A DNA stretch of 64,000 nucleotides. It comes from Lysinibacillus agricola (GTDB taxonomy: Bacteria > Bacillota > Bacilli > Bacillales_A > Planococcaceae). The stretch spans positions 2,297,501 through 2,361,500 of the forward strand of contig NZ_CP067341.1 of the NCBI RefSeq assembly GCF_016638705.1, given 5' to 3'. Of this stretch, positions 26,966 through 35,806 are shown piece by piece (the stretch's first letter is position 1; each line of letters opens with the position of its first letter). The position numbers and the translations under genes were made by a program. Below the pieces are notes generated by a model, which did not search any database, was not told where the DNA came from, and saw nothing but the letters and a program-made list of their open reading frames with translations.

Positions 26966-28675
26966 ATGATGCAAATACAAAATAAGTATAAATTAAACAA
27001 TAACCTGTTTCTCCTTACTATTGGAATTGTATTATCGTGGCTATGTATCGCCTTTCTTATTTACCCGAATATCAATTTATTAATCGCAACGTTTTTCCAG
27101 GATGGAGGCTTTACGTTAGAGCCATTTGAAAAGTTGATGAAATCTGAACGTGCAATGAGAAGCTTATGGAACAGCTTTATTTTAGCAATTGCTGTGGTTA
27201 TAACAGTGAATATGGTTGGTCTGTTTCTAGTATTTATCATGAGTTATTTTGAAATTAAGGGAATGAAGTTTCTACGGTTTGGCTATTATTCAACCTTAAT
27301 CTATGGAGGAATAGTATTAGTAGCAGGCTATCAATTTATTTATGGCGATGTAGGACTCGTAACCAATGTTTTGCTAGCCATTTTTCCGGATATGAACCCG
27401 CATTGGTTTAAGGGATTTTGGGCTGTCTTGTTTGTTATGACTTTCTCTAGTACATCAAATTATGTCATCTTCTTATTAAATGCCTTGCAAAAGGTAGACT
27501 ATCAAACGATTGAAGCTGCAAGAAATATGGGGGCAACTGACTTTCAAATTATAAGAAAGGTGATTCTTCCCGTTTTAAAACCAACTATTTTTGCCTTGAC
27601 TATTTTGCAGTTTATCGGCGGATTAGGGGCATTTGCAGCACCAAAAGTGGTCGGAGGAGAATTCCAAACGATTACACCGATGATTTTAACATTTTCCGGT
27701 ATAGTCAGTTCTAGAGATTTAGCAGCCCTTTTAGCTATTTGTCTAGGGTTAGCTTCGATGATTCTACTTGCAATCATGACAAAGGTAGAATCTAAGGGGA
27801 ACTATATGTCCGTTTCAAAAGTAAAAACAAGTTTGATCAAACAAAAGATCAACAATAAATTTACCAATGTCATAATTCACATGATGGCATATGTATTATT
27901 TGTGCTCTATACACTGCCAGTTGTTCTGATCTTTATATTTTCGTTTACTGATTCCAAGGCGATTACTACAGGTAAATTAACATGGGACAGTTTTACATTA
28001 GAAAACTATATTACGGTATTTACCAACGCAAGTGCTTACCAACCTTTCCTTGTGAGTATCATTTATTCAGCACTCACTGCCATCATTGTTGTAGGGTTGA
28101 TCCTATATATTGCACGGTTAATTCAGAAGCATAACAACAGATGGACGGCGATTCTCGAATATATTCTTCATATTCCTTGGATGTTACCTTCCGTGTTAAT
28201 TGCGATGGGTCTGATCATTACATATAGCATTCCAAATGCAGTAATGTTTAACAAAGTACTAACTGGAACGGTAGGCATATTATTAATTGGTTATATTATT
28301 GTTCAAATTCCTTTTGTATTAAGAATGTTAAAAGCGTCCTTTTATTCCATTGACACTTCATTGGAAGAAGCGGCAAAGAATTTAGGAGCAAGCAATATAA
28401 GGGCCTTCTTTAAAGTGTTATTGCCAATTATTTTACCTTCTGCTTTGGCATTAGTTGCCTTAACATTCAATTCAACTTTGGATGAATATAATTTATCGAT
28501 GTTTTTAAGTCATCCATTTTATCAGACATTAGGAATTACGATACAAAACAGTACATCACCAGAAGCGTTACAGGATACAAGAGCATTAACCTTTGTCTAT
28601 ACGGTACTATTAATGGTCATTTCAAGTATTGTTCTTTACCTTGTTTATGGCCGAGGAACAAAGGCAGGAAAATAA
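26966..28675 (+). CDS. ABC transporter permease, two fused modules
   Basis: The roughly 570-residue protein has about 12 TM helices and two permease domains in one chain. Each carries the EAA loop that docks on the ATPase (EAARNMGATDFQIIRKVILP in the first, EEAAKNLGASNIRAFFKVLLP in the second). This is the FbpB/ThiP arrangement. The start is ATG 26966 or 26969; GTG 26960 overlaps the AAGGTGG site. It completes an importer with the lipoprotein and ATPase. Confidence 0.9.
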   Translation: MMQIQNKYKLNNNLFLLTIGIVLSWLCIAFLIYPNINLLIATFFQDGGFTLEPFEKLMKSERAMRSLWNSFILAIAVVITVNMVGLFLVFIMSYFEIKGMKFLRFGYYSTLIYGGIVLVAGYQFIYGDVGLVTNVLLAIFPDMNPHWFKGFWAVLFVMTFSSTSNYVIFLLNALQKVDYQTIEAARNMGATDFQIIRKVILPVLKPTIFALTILQFIGGLGAFAAPKVVGGEFQTITPMILTFSGIVSSRDLAALLAICLGLASMILLAIMTKVESKGNYMSVSKVKTSLIKQKINNKFTNVIIHMMAYVLFVLYTLPVVLIFIFSFTDSKAITTGKLTWDSFTLENYITVFTNASAYQPFLVSIIYSALTAIIVVGLILYIARLIQKHNNRWTAILEYILHIPWMLPSVLIAMGLIITYSIPNAVMFNKVLTGTVGILLIGYIIVQIPFVLRMLKASFYSIDTSLEEAAKNLGASNIRAFFKVLLPIILPSALALVALTFNSTLDEYNLSMFLSHPFYQTLGITIQNSTSPEALQDTRALTFVYTVLLMVISSIVLYLVYGRGTKAGK

Positions 28676-28733
28676 CACGATAAGTTCGATGAAATGAAAT
28701 AGCAATTGTGGAAACAAAAAATGGAGGTACATC

Positions 28734-29606
28734 ATGATTGGGAACAAAAACAACAATGATACGACAAAATTATTAAATGAGAAATTAGGATCGGAGTCCT
28801 TTTTAATTGCTGTCCATCGTGGTAGTAGCATGGGAAATATAATTGAAAATACGCTCTCTGCTTTTTATGCAGCGATACAATCCGGTGCAGATATTTTAGA
28901 AATTGATGTGGTTCGCTCAAGTGATGGTGAATTTTACATATTCCATGATGGAAATGAGCGCAGGCTTCTGGGACAGGAAAAAAATATCAGGGAAATGGAT
29001 TCTGTCTTCATTGAGTCTTTAAACTATCGAAATAATATCGGACAAGTTGTCAATTATAAAGTAGAAAAGTTAGAAAATGTCTTAACGAGCTTAAAAGGTA
29101 GTGGTATGCTCCTCAATTTAGATCGTTCTTGGGAAGATTGGGAGACATTGCTTCCTTTCCTAGATCAGTTTGACATGGCAGATCAAATTATTTTAAAATC
29201 CCCAGTGAATCAAAGTTGCCTATCTATTTTGGAACAACACCCTATAAAGTATCCGTACATGCCGATTATAAAAAAATTAGAAGAAATAGACGAGGTCCTA
29301 AGCTATCAGACTATTAATTTGACAGGCATGGAATTAATTGCAAAGGACACGGATAGTGTATTCTTTCAAGATAGTATCATCCGCGGTATTAAAGAAAAGG
29401 GATTATTTATTTGGCTAAATGCAATCGTATTGAACGATAAGGATGTATTGTATGCAAAGTATGATGATGACCAATCCATCATAAAAGGGCCTGATTATGG
29501 TTGGGGGAAACTTATTGAAAAAGGGTGCGACGTCATTCAAACCGATTGGCCAAGTCTATTAAATCAGTATAGACAAGAAATTAGTAAGAAAATGAAAAGA
29601 GGATGA
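28734..29606 (+). CDS. Glycerophosphodiester phosphodiesterase-family enzyme
   Basis: GDPD fold of 290 residues. The signature residues are HRG in IAVHRGSS, the E-x-D pair in DILEIDVVRSSDG, and HD in FYIFHDG. These are the metal ligands and catalytic histidines that split glycerophosphodiesters into glycerol-3-phosphate and an alcohol. There is no signal peptide, so it acts on substrate already imported. TGGAGGT precedes ATG. Its stop codon overlaps the start of the phosphatase gene. Confidence 0.9.
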   Translation: MIGNKNNNDTTKLLNEKLGSESFLIAVHRGSSMGNIIENTLSAFYAAIQSGADILEIDVVRSSDGEFYIFHDGNERRLLGQEKNIREMDSVFIESLNYRNNIGQVVNYKVEKLENVLTSLKGSGMLLNLDRSWEDWETLLPFLDQFDMADQIILKSPVNQSCLSILEQHPIKYPYMPIIKKLEEIDEVLSYQTINLTGMELIAKDTDSVFFQDSIIRGIKEKGLFIWLNAIVLNDKDVLYAKYDDDQSIIKGPDYGWGKLIEKGCDVIQTDWPSLLNQYRQEISKKMKRG

Positions 29607-30388
29607 ATATGAATAAATATATCCAAGATACCCATGCCCATGTTTTAATATGGCTTGAAGAAGCGGCGAATATGATACGTGAGTCGTTTACTGAACAATT
29701 AATAATTGAGACAAAATCTAACTTCAGCGATTTAGTTACAAATATGGATAAAAGTGTACAAAATTTCTTTATCCAGAAAATCATGGAGTACTATCCCACT
29801 CATCAGATTTTAGGTGAGGAGTCTGCAGAACAATTCAAAGATACGAATAGGGAACATGTATGGGTAATCGATCCGATTGACGGGACGGCGAATTTCGTAA
29901 AACAACAGGATCATTTTTGTATCCTTATTTCCTATTACGAAAATGATATTGGAAAATTAGGCTATATTTATGATGTAATGAATAAGAATCTATATTACGC
30001 GATAGAAAATGCAGGTGTTTTCTTAAACAATAGTAAATTACCTACTCCACCAGCTATTTCTTTACAGGAGGGACTTGTCTCTATTGATGTACGGAACTGG
30101 TATGGAAAAGCAAGTTTGGAAAGGTTGGCTACTGAGGCCTTCGATATCCGATATTTTGGCTGTGGTGGTATTGACAGCATTCATGTGATAACGGGTAAGT
30201 TTGCTGCATTTGCAGCATCGATAGCGGGCCCTTGGGATATAGCGGCTCAACGAATTTTCGCAAAAGAGTTAGGGCTATGTGTATCTAAATTTGATGGAAG
30301 TGATGTCAATTATTTGAAAGGTGGAAATTGGGTAATTTCCAATAAGGCTGCATACGAGGACCTTTTAACAATTGTTAAAGAATTTTAA
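29603..30388 (+). CDS. Inositol monophosphatase-family phosphatase
   Basis: All FIG/IMPase metal motifs are present: GEES, the DPIDGTANF core and GPWDIAA near residue 210. The enzyme is cytoplasmic and Mg-dependent, and would remove phosphate from a small phosphomonoester such as inositol phosphate, a sugar phosphate or glycerol phosphate. It overlaps the phosphodiesterase gene at an ATGA, so the two are made together. In-frame ATG at 29609 is an alternative start. Diesterase then monoesterase is a logical two-step breakdown of an imported phosphodiester. Confidence 0.92.
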   Translation: MNMNKYIQDTHAHVLIWLEEAANMIRESFTEQLIIETKSNFSDLVTNMDKSVQNFFIQKIMEYYPTHQILGEESAEQFKDTNREHVWVIDPIDGTANFVKQQDHFCILISYYENDIGKLGYIYDVMNKNLYYAIENAGVFLNNSKLPTPPAISLQEGLVSIDVRNWYGKASLERLATEAFDIRYFGCGGIDSIHVITGKFAAFAASIAGPWDIAAQRIFAKELGLCVSKFDGSDVNYLKGGNWVISNKAAYEDLLTIVKEF

Positions 30389-30446
30389 CACTTGAAAACG
30401 TAAGATAGATAAAAATGATTGTTAGAATTAAAAGGTGGTGGAATTG

Positions 30447-32576
30447 ATGGTGACCATATTGGATATAGCAAAAGAAGCAGGCGTATCACATGGTACAGTA
30501 TCCAATGTTTTAAACGGCAAAGGAAATGTCAGTTCAAAAAAAATGGAACTTGTTTTAAATGCGGCTGAAAAATTAGGATACAATCTAAATAATAATGCAA
30601 AGCTGCTTCGTTCCGGAAAAAGCCAAACTATTATTATGATATTACCTAGCCTCGCATTAGAGGAATACTCTATTTTTTACGAAAATGCTTTAAAAGAAGC
30701 AAGTTCCATAGATTATCAGATAAGGCTGTACTGTACTTATGACAATCCAATAAGGGAAAAGCAAATTATTAAAGAAATTATTAAAGAGCGTCCAGCTAGC
30801 ATTATTACGGTCTCTGCATTACATGATGCTAATGAGTATTATGAGAATATTCCAATTAGTAAAAGTGACATCATTTTTATTAATAGGAATTTAGCCAATG
30901 TACAGGAATTTATAACTTTTGATTTTAATCAGGCTGGGATTGATATTGCAACGCTTATTGATCAACATATTATCGGAAAAATTGCCTTGTTTACTGGAAA
31001 AGACAATTTTACGAATGAGCATGAGTTTACAAATGCATTGTTGGAGAATTTAGATAATCGAGATATTACTGTATATCAGTCTACTTTATCCCATGAATAT
31101 GAAAATGCGTTTAAAATAGTCTTAGAATCGTCCTTTGACTGTATCATTGTAACAAATGTCTCTAAAGCACAATTATTGATTAAAGCATTTCATTATGCTT
31201 CAAATAAAAAATTACCAAAAATTATCGCGCTCGGACCATTAAAAAACATGCATAGTAATGAAATGATGTACTATTTTCAGGATTTTGGATATTTAGGTGA
31301 ACGAGTCGTGAAAAATATCATTCAAACGATAAATTTAAAAGATAAAAGTCATTCCAACGTTTATCCCAATTATGGATTTCTAATGAAGCCAGATCGATAT
31401 AAAAACTTTCAATCAGAGATTAAGATTCTTACCATTGATTCACCAGCAACGCATGCGCTAAAAAAAGTCATTACGCATTTTGAAAAGAATACAAACTGCA
31501 TCGTACATCTTGATATAAAATCCTATAATGAGGTTTTTCAAATCATTGAGGACGACGAAAAGTGGAAAGACTTTGATATTATAAGATTGGATATTGCTGG
31601 TTATTCTTGGTACGGGCAGAAAATTTACCGCCCACTGCGAGGATTGGAAGTAGAAATAGATGCATTTATTGAAGCATTGCCATACTTTATCAAAGATGCT
31701 TATGTCAATATCAATGATACTGCATATGCTGTTCCATTTGACATCAGTATTCAGATGTTATTTTATAGGAAAGATATTTTTGAAAATGACATCGTAAAGC
31801 GAAAATACTTTGAAAAAACCAAATCAGAACTTAAAATTCCAACGACATTTGAAAAATATAACGAAATAATCACATTTTTCAATGAGAACGACTTTGACCA
31901 AGTAAAAGAATTAACTGGTGCGTCCATGATTTCAGGAAACTTTGAGACCATTGCAGCTGAATATTTGCTCAGGTATTATTCCTTAAAAGGTGATCTTCTC
32001 ACTGGCACAGATATTCATTTAGACCCAGAAGTAGCGATCAATGCTATGAAGTTACTTTATGATAATTACAGGAATTCTCTGGTCATTGACTCGAATTGGT
32101 GGGGAGAGGAAGTACAGGCTTTTAATAAAGGGAAATCGGCAATGGTGATTGGATTTATGAACCATTTGTCTGTTGTCTCTCAAAGTAATATTAAGGGTTC
32201 AATTGGAATTGCCGATGTTCCAGGGAACACACCTTTGCTTGGTGGAGGGATTTTAGGGCTAACGAAATCAACTAAAAATGTGGAAGCATCCATTGAATTT
32301 CTTACTTGGCTCAACAGTCCAGAAATTTCGGAACAAATCAATTTACTAGGTGGCAATACGGCAAGTTATTTTCTCTCGAATAACTCTGTTGTCAGAACGA
32401 TGTATCCATGGCTTGCTAAAGCGAAAAAAACAATCATAAATGGAAAGCGAGAGACTGTTTTTGAAAATGGCCAGAGAATCGATTTAAAACATACGGAAGA
32501 AATCATTGGAAAACATATACTAAAACTATTAACAGAAGATCAACCTCAGTTTAAAAAAATATGTAGAAAAACATAA
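30447..32576 (+). CDS. LacI-type regulator fused to an extracellular-solute-binding-protein domain
   Basis: This is an unusual 709-residue regulator. Residues 1-60 are a LacI helix-turn-helix with hinge (TILDIAKEAGVSHGTVSNVL, then KLLRSGKS). Residues about 61-335 form the usual LacI sugar-sensor core (type 1 periplasmic fold). Residues about 340-690 form a second module, a family 1 extracellular solute-binding protein (type 2 fold: PVAFDISIQMLFYRKDIF-like stretch, GKSAMVIGF, GGGILGLTKSTKN, EFLTWLNSPE). No signal peptide or TM is present, so the binding protein is cytoplasmic. ATG 30447 follows AAAGGTGGTG. It may sense two ligands and repress the operon through the TTGACACGTTC sites. Confidence 0.9.
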   Translation: MVTILDIAKEAGVSHGTVSNVLNGKGNVSSKKMELVLNAAEKLGYNLNNNAKLLRSGKSQTIIMILPSLALEEYSIFYENALKEASSIDYQIRLYCTYDNPIREKQIIKEIIKERPASIITVSALHDANEYYENIPISKSDIIFINRNLANVQEFITFDFNQAGIDIATLIDQHIIGKIALFTGKDNFTNEHEFTNALLENLDNRDITVYQSTLSHEYENAFKIVLESSFDCIIVTNVSKAQLLIKAFHYASNKKLPKIIALGPLKNMHSNEMMYYFQDFGYLGERVVKNIIQTINLKDKSHSNVYPNYGFLMKPDRYKNFQSEIKILTIDSPATHALKKVITHFEKNTNCIVHLDIKSYNEVFQIIEDDEKWKDFDIIRLDIAGYSWYGQKIYRPLRGLEVEIDAFIEALPYFIKDAYVNINDTAYAVPFDISIQMLFYRKDIFENDIVKRKYFEKTKSELKIPTTFEKYNEIITFFNENDFDQVKELTGASMISGNFETIAAEYLLRYYSLKGDLLTGTDIHLDPEVAINAMKLLYDNYRNSLVIDSNWWGEEVQAFNKGKSAMVIGFMNHLSVVSQSNIKGSIGIADVPGNTPLLGGGILGLTKSTKNVEASIEFLTWLNSPEISEQINLLGGNTASYFLSNNSVVRTMYPWLAKAKKTIINGKRETVFENGQRIDLKHTEEIIGKHILKLLTEDQPQFKKICRKT

Positions 32577-32667
32577 ATATAGAATTGAAGGAAAAGAAGG
32601 AAATGTTGACCAATCAGGTTTAGGGTGAGTTTTCGATTTGCATGATCAAATATTTTGGAGGGGATTT

Positions 32668-32967
32668 ATGTCAATTACATTATTAGGAGTATTTGCTGGG
32701 CTATTAACTAGCTGTTCGTTTATTCCGCAAGCATACAAAGTCATTAAAACAAATAGAACGCAAGATATCTCTCTACCGATGTATAGCTTATGTACAATTG
32801 GAGTGTTTATCTGGATCATCTATGGACTGATGATTAATGATTTGGCCATTCTATTAACAAATATCATTACTTTTGTACCAACAATAATCATTCTTAACCT
32901 AACCCTTAAAAACCATATACAAAACAAAAAAAAATATAATAAAAAGATCTATACTCATTCCTCTTGA
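32668..32967 (+). CDS. SemiSWEET / PQ-loop sugar transporter
   Basis: This 99-residue protein has three TM helices and the PQ-loop signature (CSFIPQAYKVIKT, residues 16-28), the mark of bacterial SemiSWEETs, which dimerise to pass small sugars down a gradient. ATG 32668 follows GGAGGGG; the in-frame ATG 32638 has no ribosome site. It lies 91 bases after the regulator gene, same strand. A role in exporting a dephosphorylated sugar or polyol is attractive but inferred. The C-terminus is unusually basic. Confidence 0.8.
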   Translation: MSITLLGVFAGLLTSCSFIPQAYKVIKTNRTQDISLPMYSLCTIGVFIWIIYGLMINDLAILLTNIITFVPTIIILNLTLKNHIQNKKKYNKKIYTHSS

Positions 32968-33098
32968 TAGAAACGGTATTGGTAAAAGGCTTAACAAGTA
33001 AAGAAGGTACTAAATTCGACGCTTATTTAAAATATGAAAAAAATGTAGATAACGAATACTTTAGTTGGAAGATTGGGTTTGCTAAAAAAAGAATTTAA
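32968..33098 (+). pseudogene. Topoisomerase III C-terminal tail fragment
   Basis: Out of frame with the SemiSWEET stop, the next frame reads IETVLVKGLTSKEGTKFDAYL and ends in KIGFAKKRI. This closely resembles the last 40 residues of the topB product at 20217 (KTAVVKGFKSKNGKQFNASL). It has no start. It is probably debris of a second topoisomerase gene. About 120 bases later (33110-33225) another protein-like stretch is present that I cannot identify. Confidence 0.5.
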
Positions 33099-33313
33099 AT
33101 TAAGATGAACCCCAGTCTATCCTAGAGAATTTGTTCATGATTGTGGGTCCCCAATCATGTGAGTAGAGGCTCCAGGTCAAGCTGAAAAATTATTCACGCA
33201 CTCTGACTTAGACAGCAAAATGGACATTGTTATTTTGCCGTTTTTAAGCATACTTTAGTTAAAAGCAACAAGAAACTTAGTTTTTTGAACTATGTACAGT
33301 TTTCTATATGTTG

Positions 33314-33362
33314 AAAGCAAGACCACTTATTTTCATAACTAAAAAGTGGTTTTGCTTTTTTG
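33314..33362 (+). terminator. Terminator downstream of the phosphoester operon
   Basis: AAAGCAAGACCACTT pairs with AAGTGGTTTTGCTTT (15 bp, one G-U), with a 15-base loop and a T run. Confidence 0.88.
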
Positions 33363-33537
33363 TTGAATTTTTTGCTGTCAATATGGCAAACTGAATACGG
33401 AGATAAATCTGAACATGGTCCATCTTTCACCTAAGGGCATAAGCATCTTACGAATAAATTGTTAAGTACGCCATGCTCATCTAGGACACTAAAACTAGTT
33501 TTAAAGATAGTAGGCTAACATATTGGAGGAAGATAAA

Positions 33538-33972
33538 TTGACTAAAAGGAGATCAGTTGGATTAGAGTTTCGCACATTATCGCTTTTAATGAGAAGACAA
33601 TTGGATCATACACTAATGGAAAAAGATAACCACCTTACTGCCATGCATGGTTGGACGATTAGTTATCTTTGCAAAAACCAAGATAAAGATGTCTTTCAAA
33701 AAGATTTTGAACGAGAATTTTCTATTCGCAAATCAACAGCATCCAGAATACTAAAGGCTATGGAAAATAACGGTTTGATCACAAGACAATCTGTGCCTTA
33801 CGATTCAAGACTTAAAAAAATTGTCTTAACAGAAGATGCGCTGAAAATACATGACGGCATCATGACTCGTAGAGCGATTCTTGAACAAAAATTACTATCA
33901 GGTATCCCGGAAGAGAAACTTGACGTGTTTTTTGAAGTGATGGATGCTATGAAAGAGAATATTGAATCTTGA
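33538..33972 (+). CDS. MarR-family transcriptional regulator
   Basis: The winged helix (DFEREFSIRKSTASRILKAMENNGLITR, with the DSRLKKIVLTEDA wing at about 85-97) and terminal dimer helices define a MarR protein of about 144 residues. TTG 33538 is preferred because GGAGGA sits seven bases upstream; the earlier TTG 33523 overlaps that site. It precedes two ABC exporter genes, and a perfect palindrome lies between them. It probably represses itself and the exporter. Confidence 0.88.
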   Translation: MTKRRSVGLEFRTLSLLMRRQLDHTLMEKDNHLTAMHGWTISYLCKNQDKDVFQKDFEREFSIRKSTASRILKAMENNGLITRQSVPYDSRLKKIVLTEDALKIHDGIMTRRAILEQKLLSGIPEEKLDVFFEVMDAMKENIES

Positions 33973-34005
33973 AGAAGATGCTATTTTGAAGTTTTTATGA
34001 CTATA

Positions 34006-34023
34006 TAGTTAGCATGCTAACTA
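34006..34023. promoter_or_regulatory. Perfect 18-bp palindrome, MarR operator candidate
   Basis: TAGTTAGCATGCTAACTA is fully symmetric and lies between the marR gene and the first ABC gene. A half-site-like TAGTAGGCTAACA occurs at about 33509, just upstream of marR. Confidence 0.7.
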
Positions 34024-34042
34024 AATGAGGAGGACTGCAAAT

Positions 34043-35806
34043 ATGTTGAAAATATTTAAATACTTAAAACCGAAAGAATGGACGCTAATTGTAGCTAGTA
34101 TTGTGTTCATTGTAGGGCAAGTTTATTTGGATTTGAAGTTACCGGATTATATGTCTAAAATTACGACCCTTGTACAAACAGAGGGCAGTAAAACGAGCGA
34201 GGTATGGGCAGCTGGAGGGATGATGCTTTTATGTGCCCTTGGCAGTATGATATTGGCAGTCATTGTGGGCTATTTTGCGGCAAGGGTAGCAACATCTCTT
34301 TCAAAGGAATTGCGAAAAGGAGTATTTGACAAAACGTTATCTTTCTCTATGGAGGAGATTAATGGTTTTTCGATCGCAAGTCTTATTACTCGTTCTACTA
34401 ATGATATAACGCAAATACAGCAAACTGTTGCAATGGGTCTTCAAGTTATGATTAAGGCTCCGATCCTTGCAGTATGGGCTATTTTGAAGATTACCGGAAA
34501 AAGTTGGGAGTGGTCAGCGGCAACAGGAATAGCAGTAATTGTTTTACTTATTATGATAGGCAACCTGATCATCTTTGTGCTACCGAAATTTAAAGTCGTT
34601 CAAAAACTGACAGATAATCTTAACCGAGTAGCAAGAGAAGGTTTAACTGGTCTTCGTGTTGTTCATGCCTATAACGCACAAGAGTATCAGGAAGAAAAAT
34701 TCGAACAAGTAAATAAGAATTTAACAGATACAAATCTTTTGGTGAACCGACTTATGGCCATTATGCAGCCGGGGATGGGTCTGATTATGTCAGGTTTAAC
34801 TCTTTCTATCTACTGGATTGGAGCGCATTTGATTAATAATGCAGGGGGGATGGATCGAATCGGTTTGTTCAGTGATATGGTCGTATTTTCATCTTATGCA
34901 ATGCAGGTGGTTATGGCATTTATGCTATTATCAATGACGTTCATTTTGCTACCGAGAGCAGCAGTATCTGCAGCACGTATTAATGAAGTACTAGATACAC
35001 CTCAGACAATTATTGATGGAGAAATACAATCGTCGCCTAAGGGTATCGAAGGTGAGATCGAACTCCGTAATGTTAGTTTTAAATATCCTGATGCAGAAGA
35101 CTATGTTTTAAAGGATATTAGCTTTACAGCACATAAAGGTGAAACTGTCGCTTTAATCGGTTCTACGGGTAGTGGTAAAAGTACGCTCATTAATTTAATC
35201 CCAAGATTTTACGATTCTACTGAGGGGGAGGTATTAGTCGACGGCATTAATGTGAAAGAATATGCACAAGAAGCTCTTCATAATAAGCTAGGTTACGTTT
35301 CTCAAAAAGTCGTATTATTTTCAGGTACAGTAAAATCTAATGTTACTTACGGTGATAACGGCCAGACCCCATCAACAGATGAGGAGATCAAAAAAGCGGT
35401 GGAAATTGCCCAAGGTAAAGAATTTGTGGAGAACATGGATGGTGAATATGAAGCGGCTATTGCTCAAGGCGGAACAAATCTCTCAGGAGGACAGAAACAA
35501 CGTCTTTCTATTGCACGAGCAGTGAATAGAAATCCAGAAATCTTTATTTTTGATGACTCGTTCTCTGCCTTAGATTATAAAACGGACCGTCAACTTCGTT
35601 CTACTTTGAAAAAAGAAACGAAAGGTGCAACTTCTTTGATTGTGGCACAGCGGATTGGAACGATTAAAGATGCTGATAAAATTATTGTTCTTGATGAAGG
35701 TAAAATCGTTGGTATGGGGAAACATAGTGAATTATTGAAAACTTGTAAGACTTATCAGGAAATCGCCTATTCGCAACTATCGAAGGAGGAGTTGGAAAAT
35801 GAGTAA
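34043..35806 (+). CDS. Heterodimeric ABC exporter subunit A (degenerate catalytic site)
   Basis: Six TM helices (1-320) and an ATPase domain. Walker A is GSTGSGKST, the signature is LSGGQKQR, and Walker B is IFIFDDSFSALD, with Asp in place of the catalytic Glu. This marks one non-hydrolysing site, as in BmrC/LmrC-type half transporters. ATG 34043 follows GAGGAGG; the earlier ATG 34025 is inside that site. It overlaps the partner gene by 8 bases. Family members export multiple drugs. Confidence 0.92.
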   Translation: MLKIFKYLKPKEWTLIVASIVFIVGQVYLDLKLPDYMSKITTLVQTEGSKTSEVWAAGGMMLLCALGSMILAVIVGYFAARVATSLSKELRKGVFDKTLSFSMEEINGFSIASLITRSTNDITQIQQTVAMGLQVMIKAPILAVWAILKITGKSWEWSAATGIAVIVLLIMIGNLIIFVLPKFKVVQKLTDNLNRVAREGLTGLRVVHAYNAQEYQEEKFEQVNKNLTDTNLLVNRLMAIMQPGMGLIMSGLTLSIYWIGAHLINNAGGMDRIGLFSDMVVFSSYAMQVVMAFMLLSMTFILLPRAAVSAARINEVLDTPQTIIDGEIQSSPKGIEGEIELRNVSFKYPDAEDYVLKDISFTAHKGETVALIGSTGSGKSTLINLIPRFYDSTEGEVLVDGINVKEYAQEALHNKLGYVSQKVVLFSGTVKSNVTYGDNGQTPSTDEEIKKAVEIAQGKEFVENMDGEYEAAIAQGGTNLSGGQKQRLSIARAVNRNPEIFIFDDSFSALDYKTDRQLRSTLKKETKGATSLIVAQRIGTIKDADKIIVLDEGKIVGMGKHSELLKTCKTYQEIAYSQLSKEELENE

